Position numbers and translations under genes: made by a program | Shown: in pieces, positions 52,219 to 60,984 of the stretch | How positions within the stretch are numbered: position 1 is the stretch's first letter | Layout of the letters: every line of letters starts with the position of its first letter | Assembly: GCA_002478885.1 (NCBI GenBank) | Contig: DLKC01000002.1 | Span: forward strand, 16,110 to 80,109 | Reading direction: 5' to 3' | Length of the DNA stretch: 64,000 nucleotides | Source of the DNA: Chitinophagaceae bacterium UBA7600 | GTDB taxonomy: Bacteria > Bacteroidota > Bacteroidia > Chitinophagales > Chitinophagaceae | Notes under the pieces: generated by a model | Seen by the model: the letters and a program-made list of their open reading frames with translations, nothing else | The model's database searches: none | Told to the model about the DNA's origin: nothing

Positions 52219-54120
52219 CTATTTAATGTTTCCTTTAAAATCGACTTCGTAGCGTTTAAAATTTTCGGAATAATAACATAGCATCACAGCCAGTTCTTTT
52301 CGCGTAATATTTCTGTTCCCGTCAAAATTTTCGAGATGCAATTCCTCTTTCCATGTGCGGGCATCGAAGAAAGCCGCAGCCGTCGAACCGGTGCGATCAG
52401 CGACAACCTTTGAAAATAAAAAAGGTTGATTATTCACTACAATTGAAGCAGCCGTGGCGATAGTTACAGAGGCGTCATTGTTTGCACCAGTTTTGAATGG
52501 ACTACCAAATACATTTTCGAGACTTGCTTTCAGTTCGCCCATACTGAGTGTGCTATCGGGGTAGAAAAATGTTTTATTCTCCCAGTCAATACTCTTACCA
52601 AAACCTTTGATAATACCCATAACGCCCACACGCTGAACCGCTTCCCATGCCGGGTCGCCTGGTTTTATATCTACAAAAGGCATGATGTATGCTTTGTGTT
52701 TTAAAAGGCTGTCCTGTACTTCCCTAACGCTGGCATCGCGTGGCTGAATGTCTTTTTTGATGCATTGCGCGGCAAGTACACCGGCAGCCTGCCCTGTGAG
52801 CAACACAACGGGCTGCAGTCTTGTCGTGCCATTGGCAATATTGCTGACGGAAATACCTTTTTCACAAACAATCAGGCCATCAATCTTTTCGGGGATTAGT
52901 GCGCCCAGGGGAATATTAAATGAAGGAACCGATGGAAATTTTATGCCGGGGACTTTACCGGGATATTGGCCGTGATGATGGTCTACCGGGTAATCACCAA
53001 CTGCAATGCCTGTTCTGTATAAATTGTAGTCGTAAGGATTTTTTATATGATTGATATTTAACCTAACCACACCTCTCACTCTCCTGCCCTCCCGGTTGTA
53101 AGGTATCCATGCCATGCCGGCATTCAGCTCATCGTTGGCAAGGCCTATTTGTTTAAACCCTAATTCTGTTTGCAAAAAATAGATAAATCCCAGTGCCTGG
53201 TCCTTCGCTGCTTTATAGGCTTCTTCTCTTTTTATCGGCGGTGCTTCAACGACATTGAGATAATAATCATTCCCGTGCACCGGCCAGTTTAGCATGTACT
53301 TTGCGTGATTGGTGTCTTTTACCGTGAGCTTTCCATAGTCCAACACCTTTTGTGTGTTAAACTGGTAAGGCTTTTCGTTACAGGGAGCATCACTTGTGCT
53401 GCAATAATATTCTTTTGCATCGTAGTTATCCGGCTTTGCAATTGTCTTGTCCATTCCCGGGCCGTAATCTTTTAATATGGCGGCCCAGGTAATATCCTGT
53501 ATGATATCATTCTTCTCTACGGCTTCATTTTCGCCACTGTACTTTGAAAATTCCATACCAAGATCATAGCCTGCACCTGCGGCGGCAAACACATCACCAA
53601 GATCGGTTGCATCAATTACAATTTGCGCAAATACATTTAACCGTTGTTGCATTTTATTTATAAAAGAAACGCCGGTGACTTTATTTCCAGACTTCATCAC
53701 TTTGTCGAAATACCAGCCATACAAAACCTGTAGTTTCTTCTCCCGCATGGTCATTGACCTGAAGATGTTGTTTGCTGCTGATGGTTCGAAACAGCTATTA
53801 CTAACCCAACCACTTGCAAGATTCCTGGTGCCGTAGTACTTATACAAATTTTCGCGAAATTCCTGCCAGATGCCGCTGTAAAGCAAGTCATCCCCATCAG
53901 TACAACTAACACCTGCAGCAGTGAGCATACCTCCGGGCATGTTGGTCTGTTCCACCATAATGGTTTGTGCACCGCTTCGTGCCGACTGCAGCCCGGCCGC
54001 AACACCTCCCGTTGTTGCACCAACAACAAGCACTTCAGTTGTCAATACCTGTGTTTGTGCAGCTAACTCCGAAGCGTAACAACAAACAGCAACAAAAAGA
54101 AAAAACATTTTACTCCACAT
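52219..54120 (-). CDS. Secreted FAD-dependent oxidoreductase
   Basis: 633 residues with a signal peptide (MWSKMFFLFVAVCCYASELAAQ). The Rossmann FAD site is EVLVVGATTGGVAAGLQSAR (about residues 29-48) followed by EQTNMPGGMLTAAGVSC (about 57-73), as in the FAD-dependent oxidoreductase family seen in many Bacteroidota polysaccharide loci (xanthan-lyase-like). QIVIDATDLGDVFAAAGA lies near residues 166-183, and GLIVCEKGISVSNIANGTTRLQPVV near 420-445. The C-terminal 110 residues are helical. Exported, so it probably acts on an outside sugar or sugar acid in the periplasm; the Ldh-type gene downstream may use its product. Confidence 0.82.
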   Translation of the reverse strand: MWSKMFFLFVAVCCYASELAAQTQVLTTEVLVVGATTGGVAAGLQSARSGAQTIMVEQTNMPGGMLTAAGVSCTDGDDLLYSGIWQEFRENLYKYYGTRNLASGWVSNSCFEPSAANNIFRSMTMREKKLQVLYGWYFDKVMKSGNKVTGVSFINKMQQRLNVFAQIVIDATDLGDVFAAAGAGYDLGMEFSKYSGENEAVEKNDIIQDITWAAILKDYGPGMDKTIAKPDNYDAKEYYCSTSDAPCNEKPYQFNTQKVLDYGKLTVKDTNHAKYMLNWPVHGNDYYLNVVEAPPIKREEAYKAAKDQALGFIYFLQTELGFKQIGLANDELNAGMAWIPYNREGRRVRGVVRLNINHIKNPYDYNLYRTGIAVGDYPVDHHHGQYPGKVPGIKFPSVPSFNIPLGALIPEKIDGLIVCEKGISVSNIANGTTRLQPVVLLTGQAAGVLAAQCIKKDIQPRDASVREVQDSLLKHKAYIMPFVDIKPGDPAWEAVQRVGVMGIIKGFGKSIDWENKTFFYPDSTLSMGELKASLENVFGSPFKTGANNDASVTIATAASIVVNNQPFLFSKVVADRTGSTAAAFFDARTWKEELHLENFDGNRNITRKELAVMLCYYSENFKRYEVDFKGNIK

Positions 54121-54412
54121 AGCATAAAGATAACCATGCCGCTCAAAAAAATAAGCTGCTTCGTGTTAATCTTAAACCTGCTCAATGATGTCAAAATTTA
54201 TGTGTAAGCAGTGAGGTTTTATAAAAAACAGCGCAAATACTTCTACACATTCAGAAATAGTTTTTGGCACTTTCCTGGTTTGTATTTTTCTTGATTTTCG
54301 TATGCTATTATTCTTCATGCTCTTTTAAACTTTGTTCAGCCTGAAGGCAGGTTTTGCCGTGTGGGGTAATAGTATGGCGTACCGTTTGGTGTGTCATTTA
54401 AAAATAGTTTGT

Positions 54413-55873
54413 ATGAAACCTCAACATGGCTCTTTTGTAAGGGCAATGACCATCTACCCGCTGACATTGATTTTTGCAATCTTGTGCATTTCACTTTGCA
54501 CTAAAGCACAGCCACATCTTTATTTTAAGCAGGCCGCCAAAAGCCTTTTGAAACCGCTGGAAATAAAGAATGCCGGCGACGGTTCAGGCCGCATTTTTAT
54601 TGCAGAACAAGCTGGATTGATAAAAATTTACAAAAACGGAGCAATCATTAACAAACCCTTTCTCGATTTGAGTCAAACAGTTGGAATAGGACAGTATTTT
54701 GGCATATGGAGTATTGCTTTTTCGCCAGCGTATAGTGAAAATGGTTACTTCTTTATTTTTTATACGGCTAAAACAGGGACAACTATTCTTGCACGTTGCC
54801 AGGTAAGTAAAAGCAATCCCGATTCCGCGAATTTGAATTCGATAGTAACACTACTGAAATTTGACAAAACTCTTGGTCTCGGGCATTATGGCAACCTGCA
54901 ATTTGGAAACGATGGCTATCTATATTTAAGCACTGGTGCAGGAACGAGAAACACGAACGCGCAGGATGGCAATTCGCTTTTTGGGAAAATATTGCGCTTA
55001 AACGTGAATGTATCAGCGCCGCCGTATTATGAAGTCCCGTCCGACAACCCTTTTATAAATGACCCAGGTGTTAGAGATGAAGTCTGGCAACTAGGTTTGC
55101 GTAATGCGTGGCGCTGGAGTTTCGATAAAATCAATGGCGATATGTGGATCGCAGATGTGGGCCAGGACTCTATGGAGGAAATCAATTACCGCAAACCTGC
55201 CCAATCAGCTGGTTCCAATTTTGGCTGGCCATGTTACGAAGGCACCAATGTTTTCAGCAACTACAATTGCGGTTCGTTCAATCAATATGTGTCACCGATT
55301 TTTGAATACCACCATGATGTAAGCAACGGAGGAGAATGTGTAACCGGCGGTTATGTTTACAAGGGTAATTCTTACCCCGGTATGTTTGGCTACTATATCT
55401 GCATCGACTTTATTTCAGGAAACGCATGGAAAATAAAATCAAACGGCGCAGGTGGCTGGAATGTTGATATGCAAAGTGGCTTACCAAAAGGCATCGCAAG
55501 TTTCGGCGAAAGTGAAGACAAAGAATTATTCGCAGTAGGCTGGACCACCGGAACTCTTTACCAGGTTATGGCATCGGGAACTGCTGCCACAACAGAGTTG
55601 TACACATTACAGGCTGACACAACAAAAAACATCGGCATAAAATCACGCATATATCCGACACTTGTAGAAAACGGTTCACTGATCCTTGAATTAAAAGAAA
55701 AGTACGCTTTTGCAAGCGTGATCGATATTTCCGGCCGGGAAGTAATGCGCAAAATACTCGACCGGGAACAGGGAACAATAATGATGAATGTTGCTGAATT
55801 GCCGCCAGGCCATTATTTAATTCAACTGGTTGGCGCACAGATCTTTCAACAGAAGATTTATAAAGCAAAGTGA
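54413..55873 (+). CDS. Secreted PQQ-type glucose/sorbosone dehydrogenase with T9SS tail
   Basis: 487 residues from the ATG at 54413; an ATG at 54446 (MTIYPLTLIFAILCISLC) would give a cleaner signal peptide, while the open frame upstream of 54413 has no signal features. The catalytic domain (about residues 45-410) is the soluble-glucose-dehydrogenase fold: GDGSGRIFIAEQAGLIKIY, DLSQTVGIGQYFGIWSIAFSP, HYGNLQFGNDGYLYLSTGAG, LGLRNAWRWSFD, WIADVGQDSMEEINY. It uses PQQ and calcium to oxidise sugars. The last 80 residues are a T9SS sorting domain (IYPTLVENGSLILEL ... GHYLIQLVG). Likely surface-attached or released. Confidence 0.88.
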   Translation: MKPQHGSFVRAMTIYPLTLIFAILCISLCTKAQPHLYFKQAAKSLLKPLEIKNAGDGSGRIFIAEQAGLIKIYKNGAIINKPFLDLSQTVGIGQYFGIWSIAFSPAYSENGYFFIFYTAKTGTTILARCQVSKSNPDSANLNSIVTLLKFDKTLGLGHYGNLQFGNDGYLYLSTGAGTRNTNAQDGNSLFGKILRLNVNVSAPPYYEVPSDNPFINDPGVRDEVWQLGLRNAWRWSFDKINGDMWIADVGQDSMEEINYRKPAQSAGSNFGWPCYEGTNVFSNYNCGSFNQYVSPIFEYHHDVSNGGECVTGGYVYKGNSYPGMFGYYICIDFISGNAWKIKSNGAGGWNVDMQSGLPKGIASFGESEDKELFAVGWTTGTLYQVMASGTAATTELYTLQADTTKNIGIKSRIYPTLVENGSLILELKEKYAFASVIDISGREVMRKILDREQGTIMMNVAELPPGHYLIQLVGAQIFQQKIYKAK

Positions 55874-55977
55874 AAACAGCTCTCTACCCAAACCAACAAA
55901 AATTATCGTTTATGATTGAGTGCACAGGATAACAATTCATTGGTATTTATTGTTTACCCGACTGCAGAATCACAGTT

Positions 55978-56152
55978 ATTGGTTCCTTGCGTCGCCCTCT
56001 TCAACTGATGAGGCTTAGTGGAACTGCGAAGCAATGCAGGAAGCAAAATTGTTCCAGCGGGAGCAACCGATGTTTCGCCGGGCAAAAACCTGGATGTACA
56101 AGAGTGCGACGCAACAGCCGATGCCACCTGGAAAAGAGCCGGGTACAAAAAT
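55978..56152. repeat. Inverted-repeat element E15 (two arms)
   Basis: Left arm TTGCGTCGCCCTCTTCAAC at 55987-56005 (B-like). Right arm: GTACAAGAGTGCGACGCAAC at 56096-56115 (type B), GCCGATGCCACC, AGAGCCGGGTACAAAA to 56150. The right outer end touches the stop codon of the GH92 gene. Spacer about 90 nt. Between convergent genes. Confidence 0.88.
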
Positions 56153-58360
56153 TTATTTACCTGGCCGGTCGGCAGGCTTCACTCCCCATGATAAAGATGG
56201 CCTGGCACCCATCATCAAAACCAATTCTCCGCCTTTTTGCATGTCGCCGTGCGTAATGAATGATTTTGTGTAGGGCTTACCATTGAGAGTGGCCGACTGC
56301 ACATAAATATTTTTATCGGTGAGGTTTTTCGCGGTAAGCCTGAAAGTCTTTCCACTGCTCATTTTCAGCTTCGTTTCATTGAGCAGCGGTGACCCTATTA
56401 CATACTCTCCGCTTGCTGCATTTACGGGGTAAAAACCCATGGCCGTGAACACATACCATGCACTCATTTGCCCGCAGTCTTCATTGCCGCAAAGCCCATC
56501 GGGTTTTGTCGTGTAAAGGTTCTTCGCAATATAACTGGCCCGCTCCGCAGACTTGAAAGGCATGCCTGCATAGTTGTATAAATACGCGATATGATGGCTC
56601 GGTTCATTGCCATGTGCATACTGACCAATGAGTCCGCTGATATCATTGGACACGTTTGCGCCCGTAAGCTGAGAGCTTACGGTAAATAATGAATCGAGTT
56701 TGCCGATAAATTTTGCATCCCCGCCATGGGCGGCGATGAGCCCGTAAACATCCTGTGGCACAAACCAGCTGTGTTGCCATGAATTACCTTCGGTGAACAT
56801 GGCTTTATCAGGATCGTGCTCTGAGTAATAGGGATCAAATGGCAACACCCATTTTCCATCCGCATTTTTTGCCCTTGTGAATCCAATACCTGAATCAAAT
56901 AAATTACTCCAAGATCCCGAGCGCTTCATAAAAACATTGTAGTCAGCTGTTTTACCAAGCTTTTTTGCCACCTGCGCTATACACCAGTCGTCGTATGCAT
57001 ATTCCAGTGTAACGGTAACACTGCTGCCATATTTATCCTGCGGCACATATCCATACTGGCGGTACACATCGCTCCCACGAATATTTTGCATGGCGCTTTT
57101 CATCATGGCATCGTAAAGTTTGGCGGCATCAACGCCCGGAATGTTTTTCATAATAGCATCGCTGATGATGGGAATGGAATGATAGCCCGTCATGGTATTG
57201 GTTTCATTGAAACCCAGGTCCCAGATGGGCAGCAGGCCATACTGTTCATAAAATGCATAATAAGAGTTGACAATATCGGTAACCCGATCAGCCTGAAACA
57301 AGGTAAACAGCGGCGCTTCAGCACGAAAAATATCCCAGAGAGAATGAATGGAATAAACCGGCTTAGCCGATTTTACTTCATTGCCTTTAACGCCTTTGTA
57401 ATTTCCATTGATATCGCTGAATGTAACAGGTGCCAGGCAGGAGTGGTACAAGGCAGTATAAAAATTCTGAAGCAGGTCTTTGTTGGTGGATTTAACAGTC
57501 ATCTTTTCCAACTCGTTTTCCCATAATGTTTCGGCATTTTTTTTAGCAGCATCAAAACCAATAGCAGATTCTTTGTTCAGTGCCGCTACCGCGCCAGCAA
57601 CATTTGCGTTGCTCAATGCCACTTTCATTTCGATTACTTCGCCGGGTTTTGTATCGAACATCATGCAGGCCATCAGATTTTTGTTGCTTACTTCATCTCT
57701 AGCTACCCTGGCTTTGTCTTCGAAAAATGCAACGGATTTAACGGGCTTGCTTAACCGCACTGCAAAATAAACGCGCTGGTCTTTTGCCCATCCCGTAGAG
57801 AAGCGATAACCGGTAAAAGTGCTGTCGTTTATGCGTTTGAAACCGCAGGATGTTGCTGCATCCCAATTAATGGCGAAGCCAAGATCGAAGCGGATCATCG
57901 CATCTTTTGCTTCGGGAAAAGTGTACCGGTGAAAGCCGCAATAGGTATCGGCAGTAAACTCTGCCTTTATGTTGAAGTCTTTAAGCACAACACTATAATA
58001 ACCCGGCGATGCTTTTTCATCGCCATGAGAAAAGTGGCTGAGGATCTTATCTGTTGATGGCTGCTTTCCCACGACCGGCAGCACGGAAATATCGCAGAGA
58101 TCGCCGATGCCGGTTCCACTCAAATGTGTATGACTAAAACCCTGTATAATACTGTCGCTGTAGTTATAACCGCTGCACCAGTCCCAACCTTGTGAGCCCT
58201 TATCGGGGCTTAGCTGCACCATACCAAAAGGAACTGTAGCTCCCGGATAGGTATGCCCATGAGCGGCGGTGCCAATGAACGGGTTCACATAATCTATGGC
58301 ACGTTGCGCATAGGAAAAAGTATAGCTGAAAAGAAAAATACAGAGCAGATATTTTTTCAT
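56153..58360 (-). CDS. Secreted GH92 alpha-mannosidase-type glycosidase
   Basis: 735 residues, signal peptide MKKYLLCIFLFSYTFSYAQ. GH92 features: YVNPFIGTAAHGHTYPGATVPFGMVQLSPD (about residues 24-53), GFSHTHLSGTGIGDLCDISVLP (about 74-95), the mid-chain SLWDIFRAEAPLFTLF (about 342-357), and GNEPSHHIAYLYNYAGMP plus GNEDCGQMSAWYVFTAMGFYPV near residues 600-655. The family is calcium-dependent alpha-mannosidases that trim mannose from N-glycans or related polymers. Linkage specificity cannot be told. It is a single gene just downstream of ssb, whose terminator separates them. Confidence 0.93.
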   Translation of the reverse strand: MKKYLLCIFLFSYTFSYAQRAIDYVNPFIGTAAHGHTYPGATVPFGMVQLSPDKGSQGWDWCSGYNYSDSIIQGFSHTHLSGTGIGDLCDISVLPVVGKQPSTDKILSHFSHGDEKASPGYYSVVLKDFNIKAEFTADTYCGFHRYTFPEAKDAMIRFDLGFAINWDAATSCGFKRINDSTFTGYRFSTGWAKDQRVYFAVRLSKPVKSVAFFEDKARVARDEVSNKNLMACMMFDTKPGEVIEMKVALSNANVAGAVAALNKESAIGFDAAKKNAETLWENELEKMTVKSTNKDLLQNFYTALYHSCLAPVTFSDINGNYKGVKGNEVKSAKPVYSIHSLWDIFRAEAPLFTLFQADRVTDIVNSYYAFYEQYGLLPIWDLGFNETNTMTGYHSIPIISDAIMKNIPGVDAAKLYDAMMKSAMQNIRGSDVYRQYGYVPQDKYGSSVTVTLEYAYDDWCIAQVAKKLGKTADYNVFMKRSGSWSNLFDSGIGFTRAKNADGKWVLPFDPYYSEHDPDKAMFTEGNSWQHSWFVPQDVYGLIAAHGGDAKFIGKLDSLFTVSSQLTGANVSNDISGLIGQYAHGNEPSHHIAYLYNYAGMPFKSAERASYIAKNLYTTKPDGLCGNEDCGQMSAWYVFTAMGFYPVNAASGEYVIGSPLLNETKLKMSSGKTFRLTAKNLTDKNIYVQSATLNGKPYTKSFITHGDMQKGGELVLMMGARPSLSWGVKPADRPGK

Positions 58361-58393
58361 GAAGCTGATTTTGAGAGGCCGAAAATAGCCAAT

Positions 58394-58424
58394 AAAAAAG
58401 GACGGCTGAGAGGCCGCCCTTTTA
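58394..58424 (-). terminator. Intrinsic terminator of ssb
   Basis: On the minus strand AAAAGGGCGGC, a short loop, GCCGTCCTTTTTT (plus 58395-58423), 17 nt after the ssb stop. It lies just before the GH92 gene and separates the two units. Confidence 0.85.
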
Positions 58425-58441
58425 AAATTTTATTGCGCATA

Positions 58442-58882
58442 CTAAAACGGCAGATCATCTGCCGCGTCAGAAGCAACAGATGCCGATGCAGCCATTGGTG
58501 CACCTGCATAGTTACCGGCCGGCTGACCGTAAGATTGTCCGCCCCCCTCTCCTCCTTCACCACCGGGCCTGCTGCCAAGCAACTGAACATTTGAGACGCG
58601 CAATGTAAGTGCAGCGCCGTTTTTACCGTCGTTGCTGGTGTACGCACGCACATCAGGATTACCTTCTGCATAAACCTGCGTTCCTTTTTTCAGGTAAGGC
58701 GCGATAGCGGTGCGGTCGGTCCAGTAAGCACAATCAACCCAAATGGTGCGGTCTTTCTGAACGCCTTGTGCATCTTTGTATTTCTCAGAATGAGCCATGT
58801 TAAAATTGATGACGCTACGGCCGTTTACGGTGTTCACTACTGCATCTTTACCGAGATGACCAATAACCTGCAATTTGATCAT
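58442..58882 (-). CDS. ssb: Single-stranded DNA-binding protein
   Basis: 146 residues. The OB fold fills residues 1-105 (MIKLQVIGHLGKDAV, NFNMAHSEKY, IWVDCAYW, YLKKGTQVYAEGNPDVR). A glycine-rich stretch follows (GGEGGEGGGQSYGQPAG), and the chain ends in the acidic DDLPF tip that binds partner proteins. It coats single-stranded DNA in replication and repair. Gene order and its own terminator suggest a single-gene unit. Confidence 0.95.
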   Translation of the reverse strand: MIKLQVIGHLGKDAVVNTVNGRSVINFNMAHSEKYKDAQGVQKDRTIWVDCAYWTDRTAIAPYLKKGTQVYAEGNPDVRAYTSNDGKNGAALTLRVSNVQLLGSRPGGEGGEGGGQSYGQPAGNYAGAPMAASASVASDAADDLPF

Positions 58883-58984
58883 AATAGCTAAATTTTATGG
58901 TGAGCAAAATACTAAACTAAATAAAATTATGGTGGATTGCAAGCCCCGGATGAATAAGTTGTTCACAGTATCTGAAGAGATTTT

Positions 58985-59037
58985 TTGAACCCGGCAGCAG
59001 GTCAACCATTTAGCTTTGGTTGCGTCGCACACTTGTA
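58985..59037 (+). repeat. Solo arm E16 of the dispersed repeat family
   Basis: A full left arm: TTTGAACCCGGC at about 58983-58994, GGTTGCGTCGCACACTTGTA at 59018-59037, core type A. No facing arm was found in the following 500 nt. Confidence 0.8.
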
Positions 59038-59273
59038 CTTTTGCTGCTTTACGCAACGGCGATCAACAGATTAACGATGATTGATCGGGTCAGAAACCGG
59101 TTGCCGTTCCCCGCAGGCCGCAAACGGGTGCTTAGCGGGTTACCGTTTTTATTGTTCCCTGCCAACCCTCCTTTTAAGGCAATTGCAAACCCGAATAGGG
59201 TACGCATCATGTACCAATGGCCGCCGGTAAGGAAGATGTTGAATGGCAGCTGTTGTGCGCTTTAACTACGGAG

Positions 59274-59328
59274 CATCTACCAACTCCCTACCAACCATCT
59301 ACCAAGTATCTACCAAGTATCTACCAAG
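59274..59328 (+). repeat. Five 11-bp tandem repeats
   Basis: Units CATCTACCAAC, TCCCTACCAAC, CATCTACCAAG, TATCTACCAAG, TATCTACCAAG at exact 11-bp steps, followed by TAAGCATC. The common core is CTACCAA. 11 bp is close to one helical turn, so each unit faces the same side of the DNA. Confidence 0.85.
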
Positions 59329-59509
59329 TAAGCATCAGGGAATAAGCTATTTTGAACACAAAAACTTACAATTGTTTGTTTATGACCAAGTAGGGTTCAT
59401 CGCAGCTTTTTGCAACGGCTGAGCTTCTTTTGTGTGCAGCACCAACCATAAATATAACGGGCGGACGGCAGCGGATAAAAGTGTTGAACCGTCACGTTGG
59501 TATAGAGCT

Positions 59510-59525
59510 GACCGGCCAGCCGGTC
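59510..59525. promoter_or_regulatory. Perfect inverted repeat upstream of the TSUP permease
   Basis: GACCGGC-CA-GCCGGTC, a 7-bp dyad with 2-bp centre, 60 nt before the ATG. It could be an operator or a small RNA hairpin; nothing in the window decides. Confidence 0.4.
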
Positions 59526-59586
59526 TGGAATATAAAAATCGTTTCCAATTTTCTAAATACAGATATTTGGACCTTATAGCAAACAC

Positions 59587-60339
59587 ATGAACGGCTTATT
59601 TGACGGCAGCACGCTAAACTGGATCCTGGTATTTGTTGCTGCATTTATCATAGGGCTTTCCAAGGCGGGGCTTAAGGGAATTGACATGATGAATGTTACG
59701 ATTATGGCGATCGTATTTGGCGGAAAAGCATCGACCGGCGTTGTGTTACCGCTGTTGTGTACTGCGGATATCATGGCGGTAAAATATTATCACCGGCATG
59801 CGCAGTGGAAGCATTTCCGGAGACTGATACCCTGGATGGCAGCGGGCATCCTGGTTGGCGTTTATGTGGGTAAAGACATTGATGAAGCCGTATTCAGGAA
59901 GATCATGGCAGTGATTATTATGCTTACCGTGGCGATTATGCTTTTGCTGGAGTTCAAAAAAAACCTGGTAATACCCGACAATAAATTTTTTGTGGCCAAT
60001 ATGGGCCTTGCATCAGGATTTACCACGATGCTGGGGAACCTGGCGGGGGCATTTTCCAGTATTTATTTTCTTGCTATGCGTTTACCCAAGAATGATTTTA
60101 TCGGCACTGCCGCGTGGGTATTTATGGTGATGAATTTGTTCAAGCTCCCTTTCCAGGTTTTTTACTGGAATAATATAACGATGGAAACCCTGAAGACTGA
60201 TCTTTATTTGGTGCCTGTACTTATCGCCGGTTTTTGGGCGGGCTTAAAAATCGTTGCAAAAATTCATGACGACAATTACAGGAAGGTAGTAATTGTGCTT
60301 ACCCTTATTGGTGCGGTATTCATATTTTTTAAGCGGTGA
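59587..60339 (+). CDS. TSUP (TauE/SafE) family permease
   Basis: 250 residues with about eight hydrophobic segments. The family opening repeat is seen as FVAAFIIGLSKAGLKGIDM (about residues 16-34) and the second half has FFVANMGLASGFTTMLGNLAGAFSSIYFL (about 137-165), the internal-repeat pattern of the sulfite/organosulfur exporters. The family moves sulfite, sulfoacetate or other sulfur anions; substrate unproven here. It faces away from ssb and ends 645 nt before the adhesin gene. Confidence 0.85.
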   Translation: MNGLFDGSTLNWILVFVAAFIIGLSKAGLKGIDMMNVTIMAIVFGGKASTGVVLPLLCTADIMAVKYYHRHAQWKHFRRLIPWMAAGILVGVYVGKDIDEAVFRKIMAVIIMLTVAIMLLLEFKKNLVIPDNKFFVANMGLASGFTTMLGNLAGAFSSIYFLAMRLPKNDFIGTAAWVFMVMNLFKLPFQVFYWNNITMETLKTDLYLVPVLIAGFWAGLKIVAKIHDDNYRKVVIVLTLIGAVFIFFKR

Positions 60340-60984
60340 CGGTCAGTTCTCCGTATCGTTATTGCCCATTTTTTGGCCATTGGGCAGCGTTGATTGATGT
60401 CATAATTTTGGCTTAAGCAAAGTTTTGATTTTGCTGAAAATCTTAAGCCGTTTTAAATAGCGCTAATTCTAATATAAATCAATACCTTTGCCACAATCCG
60501 GTACTCTAAATGAGTCCTTCCTGAAAGTCCTAATATTCTTGGTTGAAAAAATCTTTTACAGTTTAACTGTTTCAATATTCCTTGTTGAAAAAACCGTGTG
60601 GTTATTTCATTGATTTCCTATATCCCCTATTGAAGAGTCAGCCCTGGATTTTTATTGTAACTTTAAAACCGTACCCAAAATGAAGCCAGCTTACCCTGTA
60701 GTTAAGCAATTGCATGCGTACTGCCATACAATTGTACCCCCTTTAATTTCCTGCGATGTTTACTTACCCCCTCAAAGTGAACAGACCATTATACGAAGAC
60801 GCACACTTTGTCAGCAAAAACAATAAAATCCCCAACCGTGCCAGCTTTTTATAATCATACGATCACTGCGTCCCGGTCAAGAAAGGCGTTACGAATAGCA
60901 TCAGCAGCCGTATCATTTTGTATAAGTACCCAACACCCGAAAAACAGGATCAGCAAATCCTTATAATCCGAAAACAACCCTTTA
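60340..60984. other. Long intergenic region upstream of the adhesin gene
   Basis: 645 nt between the TSUP gene and the Ig-like adhesin. Contains near-identical direct repeats at 60532-60551 and 60574-60593, a weaker third copy near 60619-60638, and the palindrome ACAGTTTAACTGT at 60558-60570 between the first two. No gene and no copy of the dispersed repeat family. Probably the control region and leader of the adhesin gene. Confidence 0.5.
60532..60638 (+). repeat. Spaced direct repeats with central palindrome
   Basis: AATATTCTTGGTTGAAAAAA at 60532 and AATATTCCTTGTTGAAAAAA at 60574 lie 42 bp apart (about four helical turns) and differ at 2 bases. A degenerate copy (TATATCCCCTATTGAAGAGT) follows 45 bp later. 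The palindrome ACAGTTTAACTGT sits between copies 1 and 2. Confidence 0.6.

Larger units (their letters stand above)
58883..59586. other. Long intergenic region between divergent genes
   Basis: 704 nt between ssb and the TSUP permease. It holds solo arm E16 (58985-59037), a GC-rich stretch without recognisable coding features (59050-59200), five 11-bp tandem repeats (59274-59328), and a perfect inverted repeat GACCGGC-CA-GCCGGTC at 59510-59525, 60 nt before the permease ATG. Confidence 0.55.

Noticed and set aside
2985..59037. The dispersed repeats as a CRISPR array or tRNA-like clusters
   Set aside because: Copies are scattered over 56 kb with one or two arms each and no regular spacer array; no cas gene is present and the arms do not fold as tRNA.
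2985..59037. The repeats as DNA uptake signals
   Set aside because: Uptake signals are short and common inside genes as well as between them. Here the arm is about 55 nt and no copy was seen in a CDS.
59020..59265. An 81-codon plus-strand frame beginning inside the solo arm E16
   Set aside because: It starts in a repeat arm and shows no domain, signal or conserved pattern; its neighbours are non-coding.
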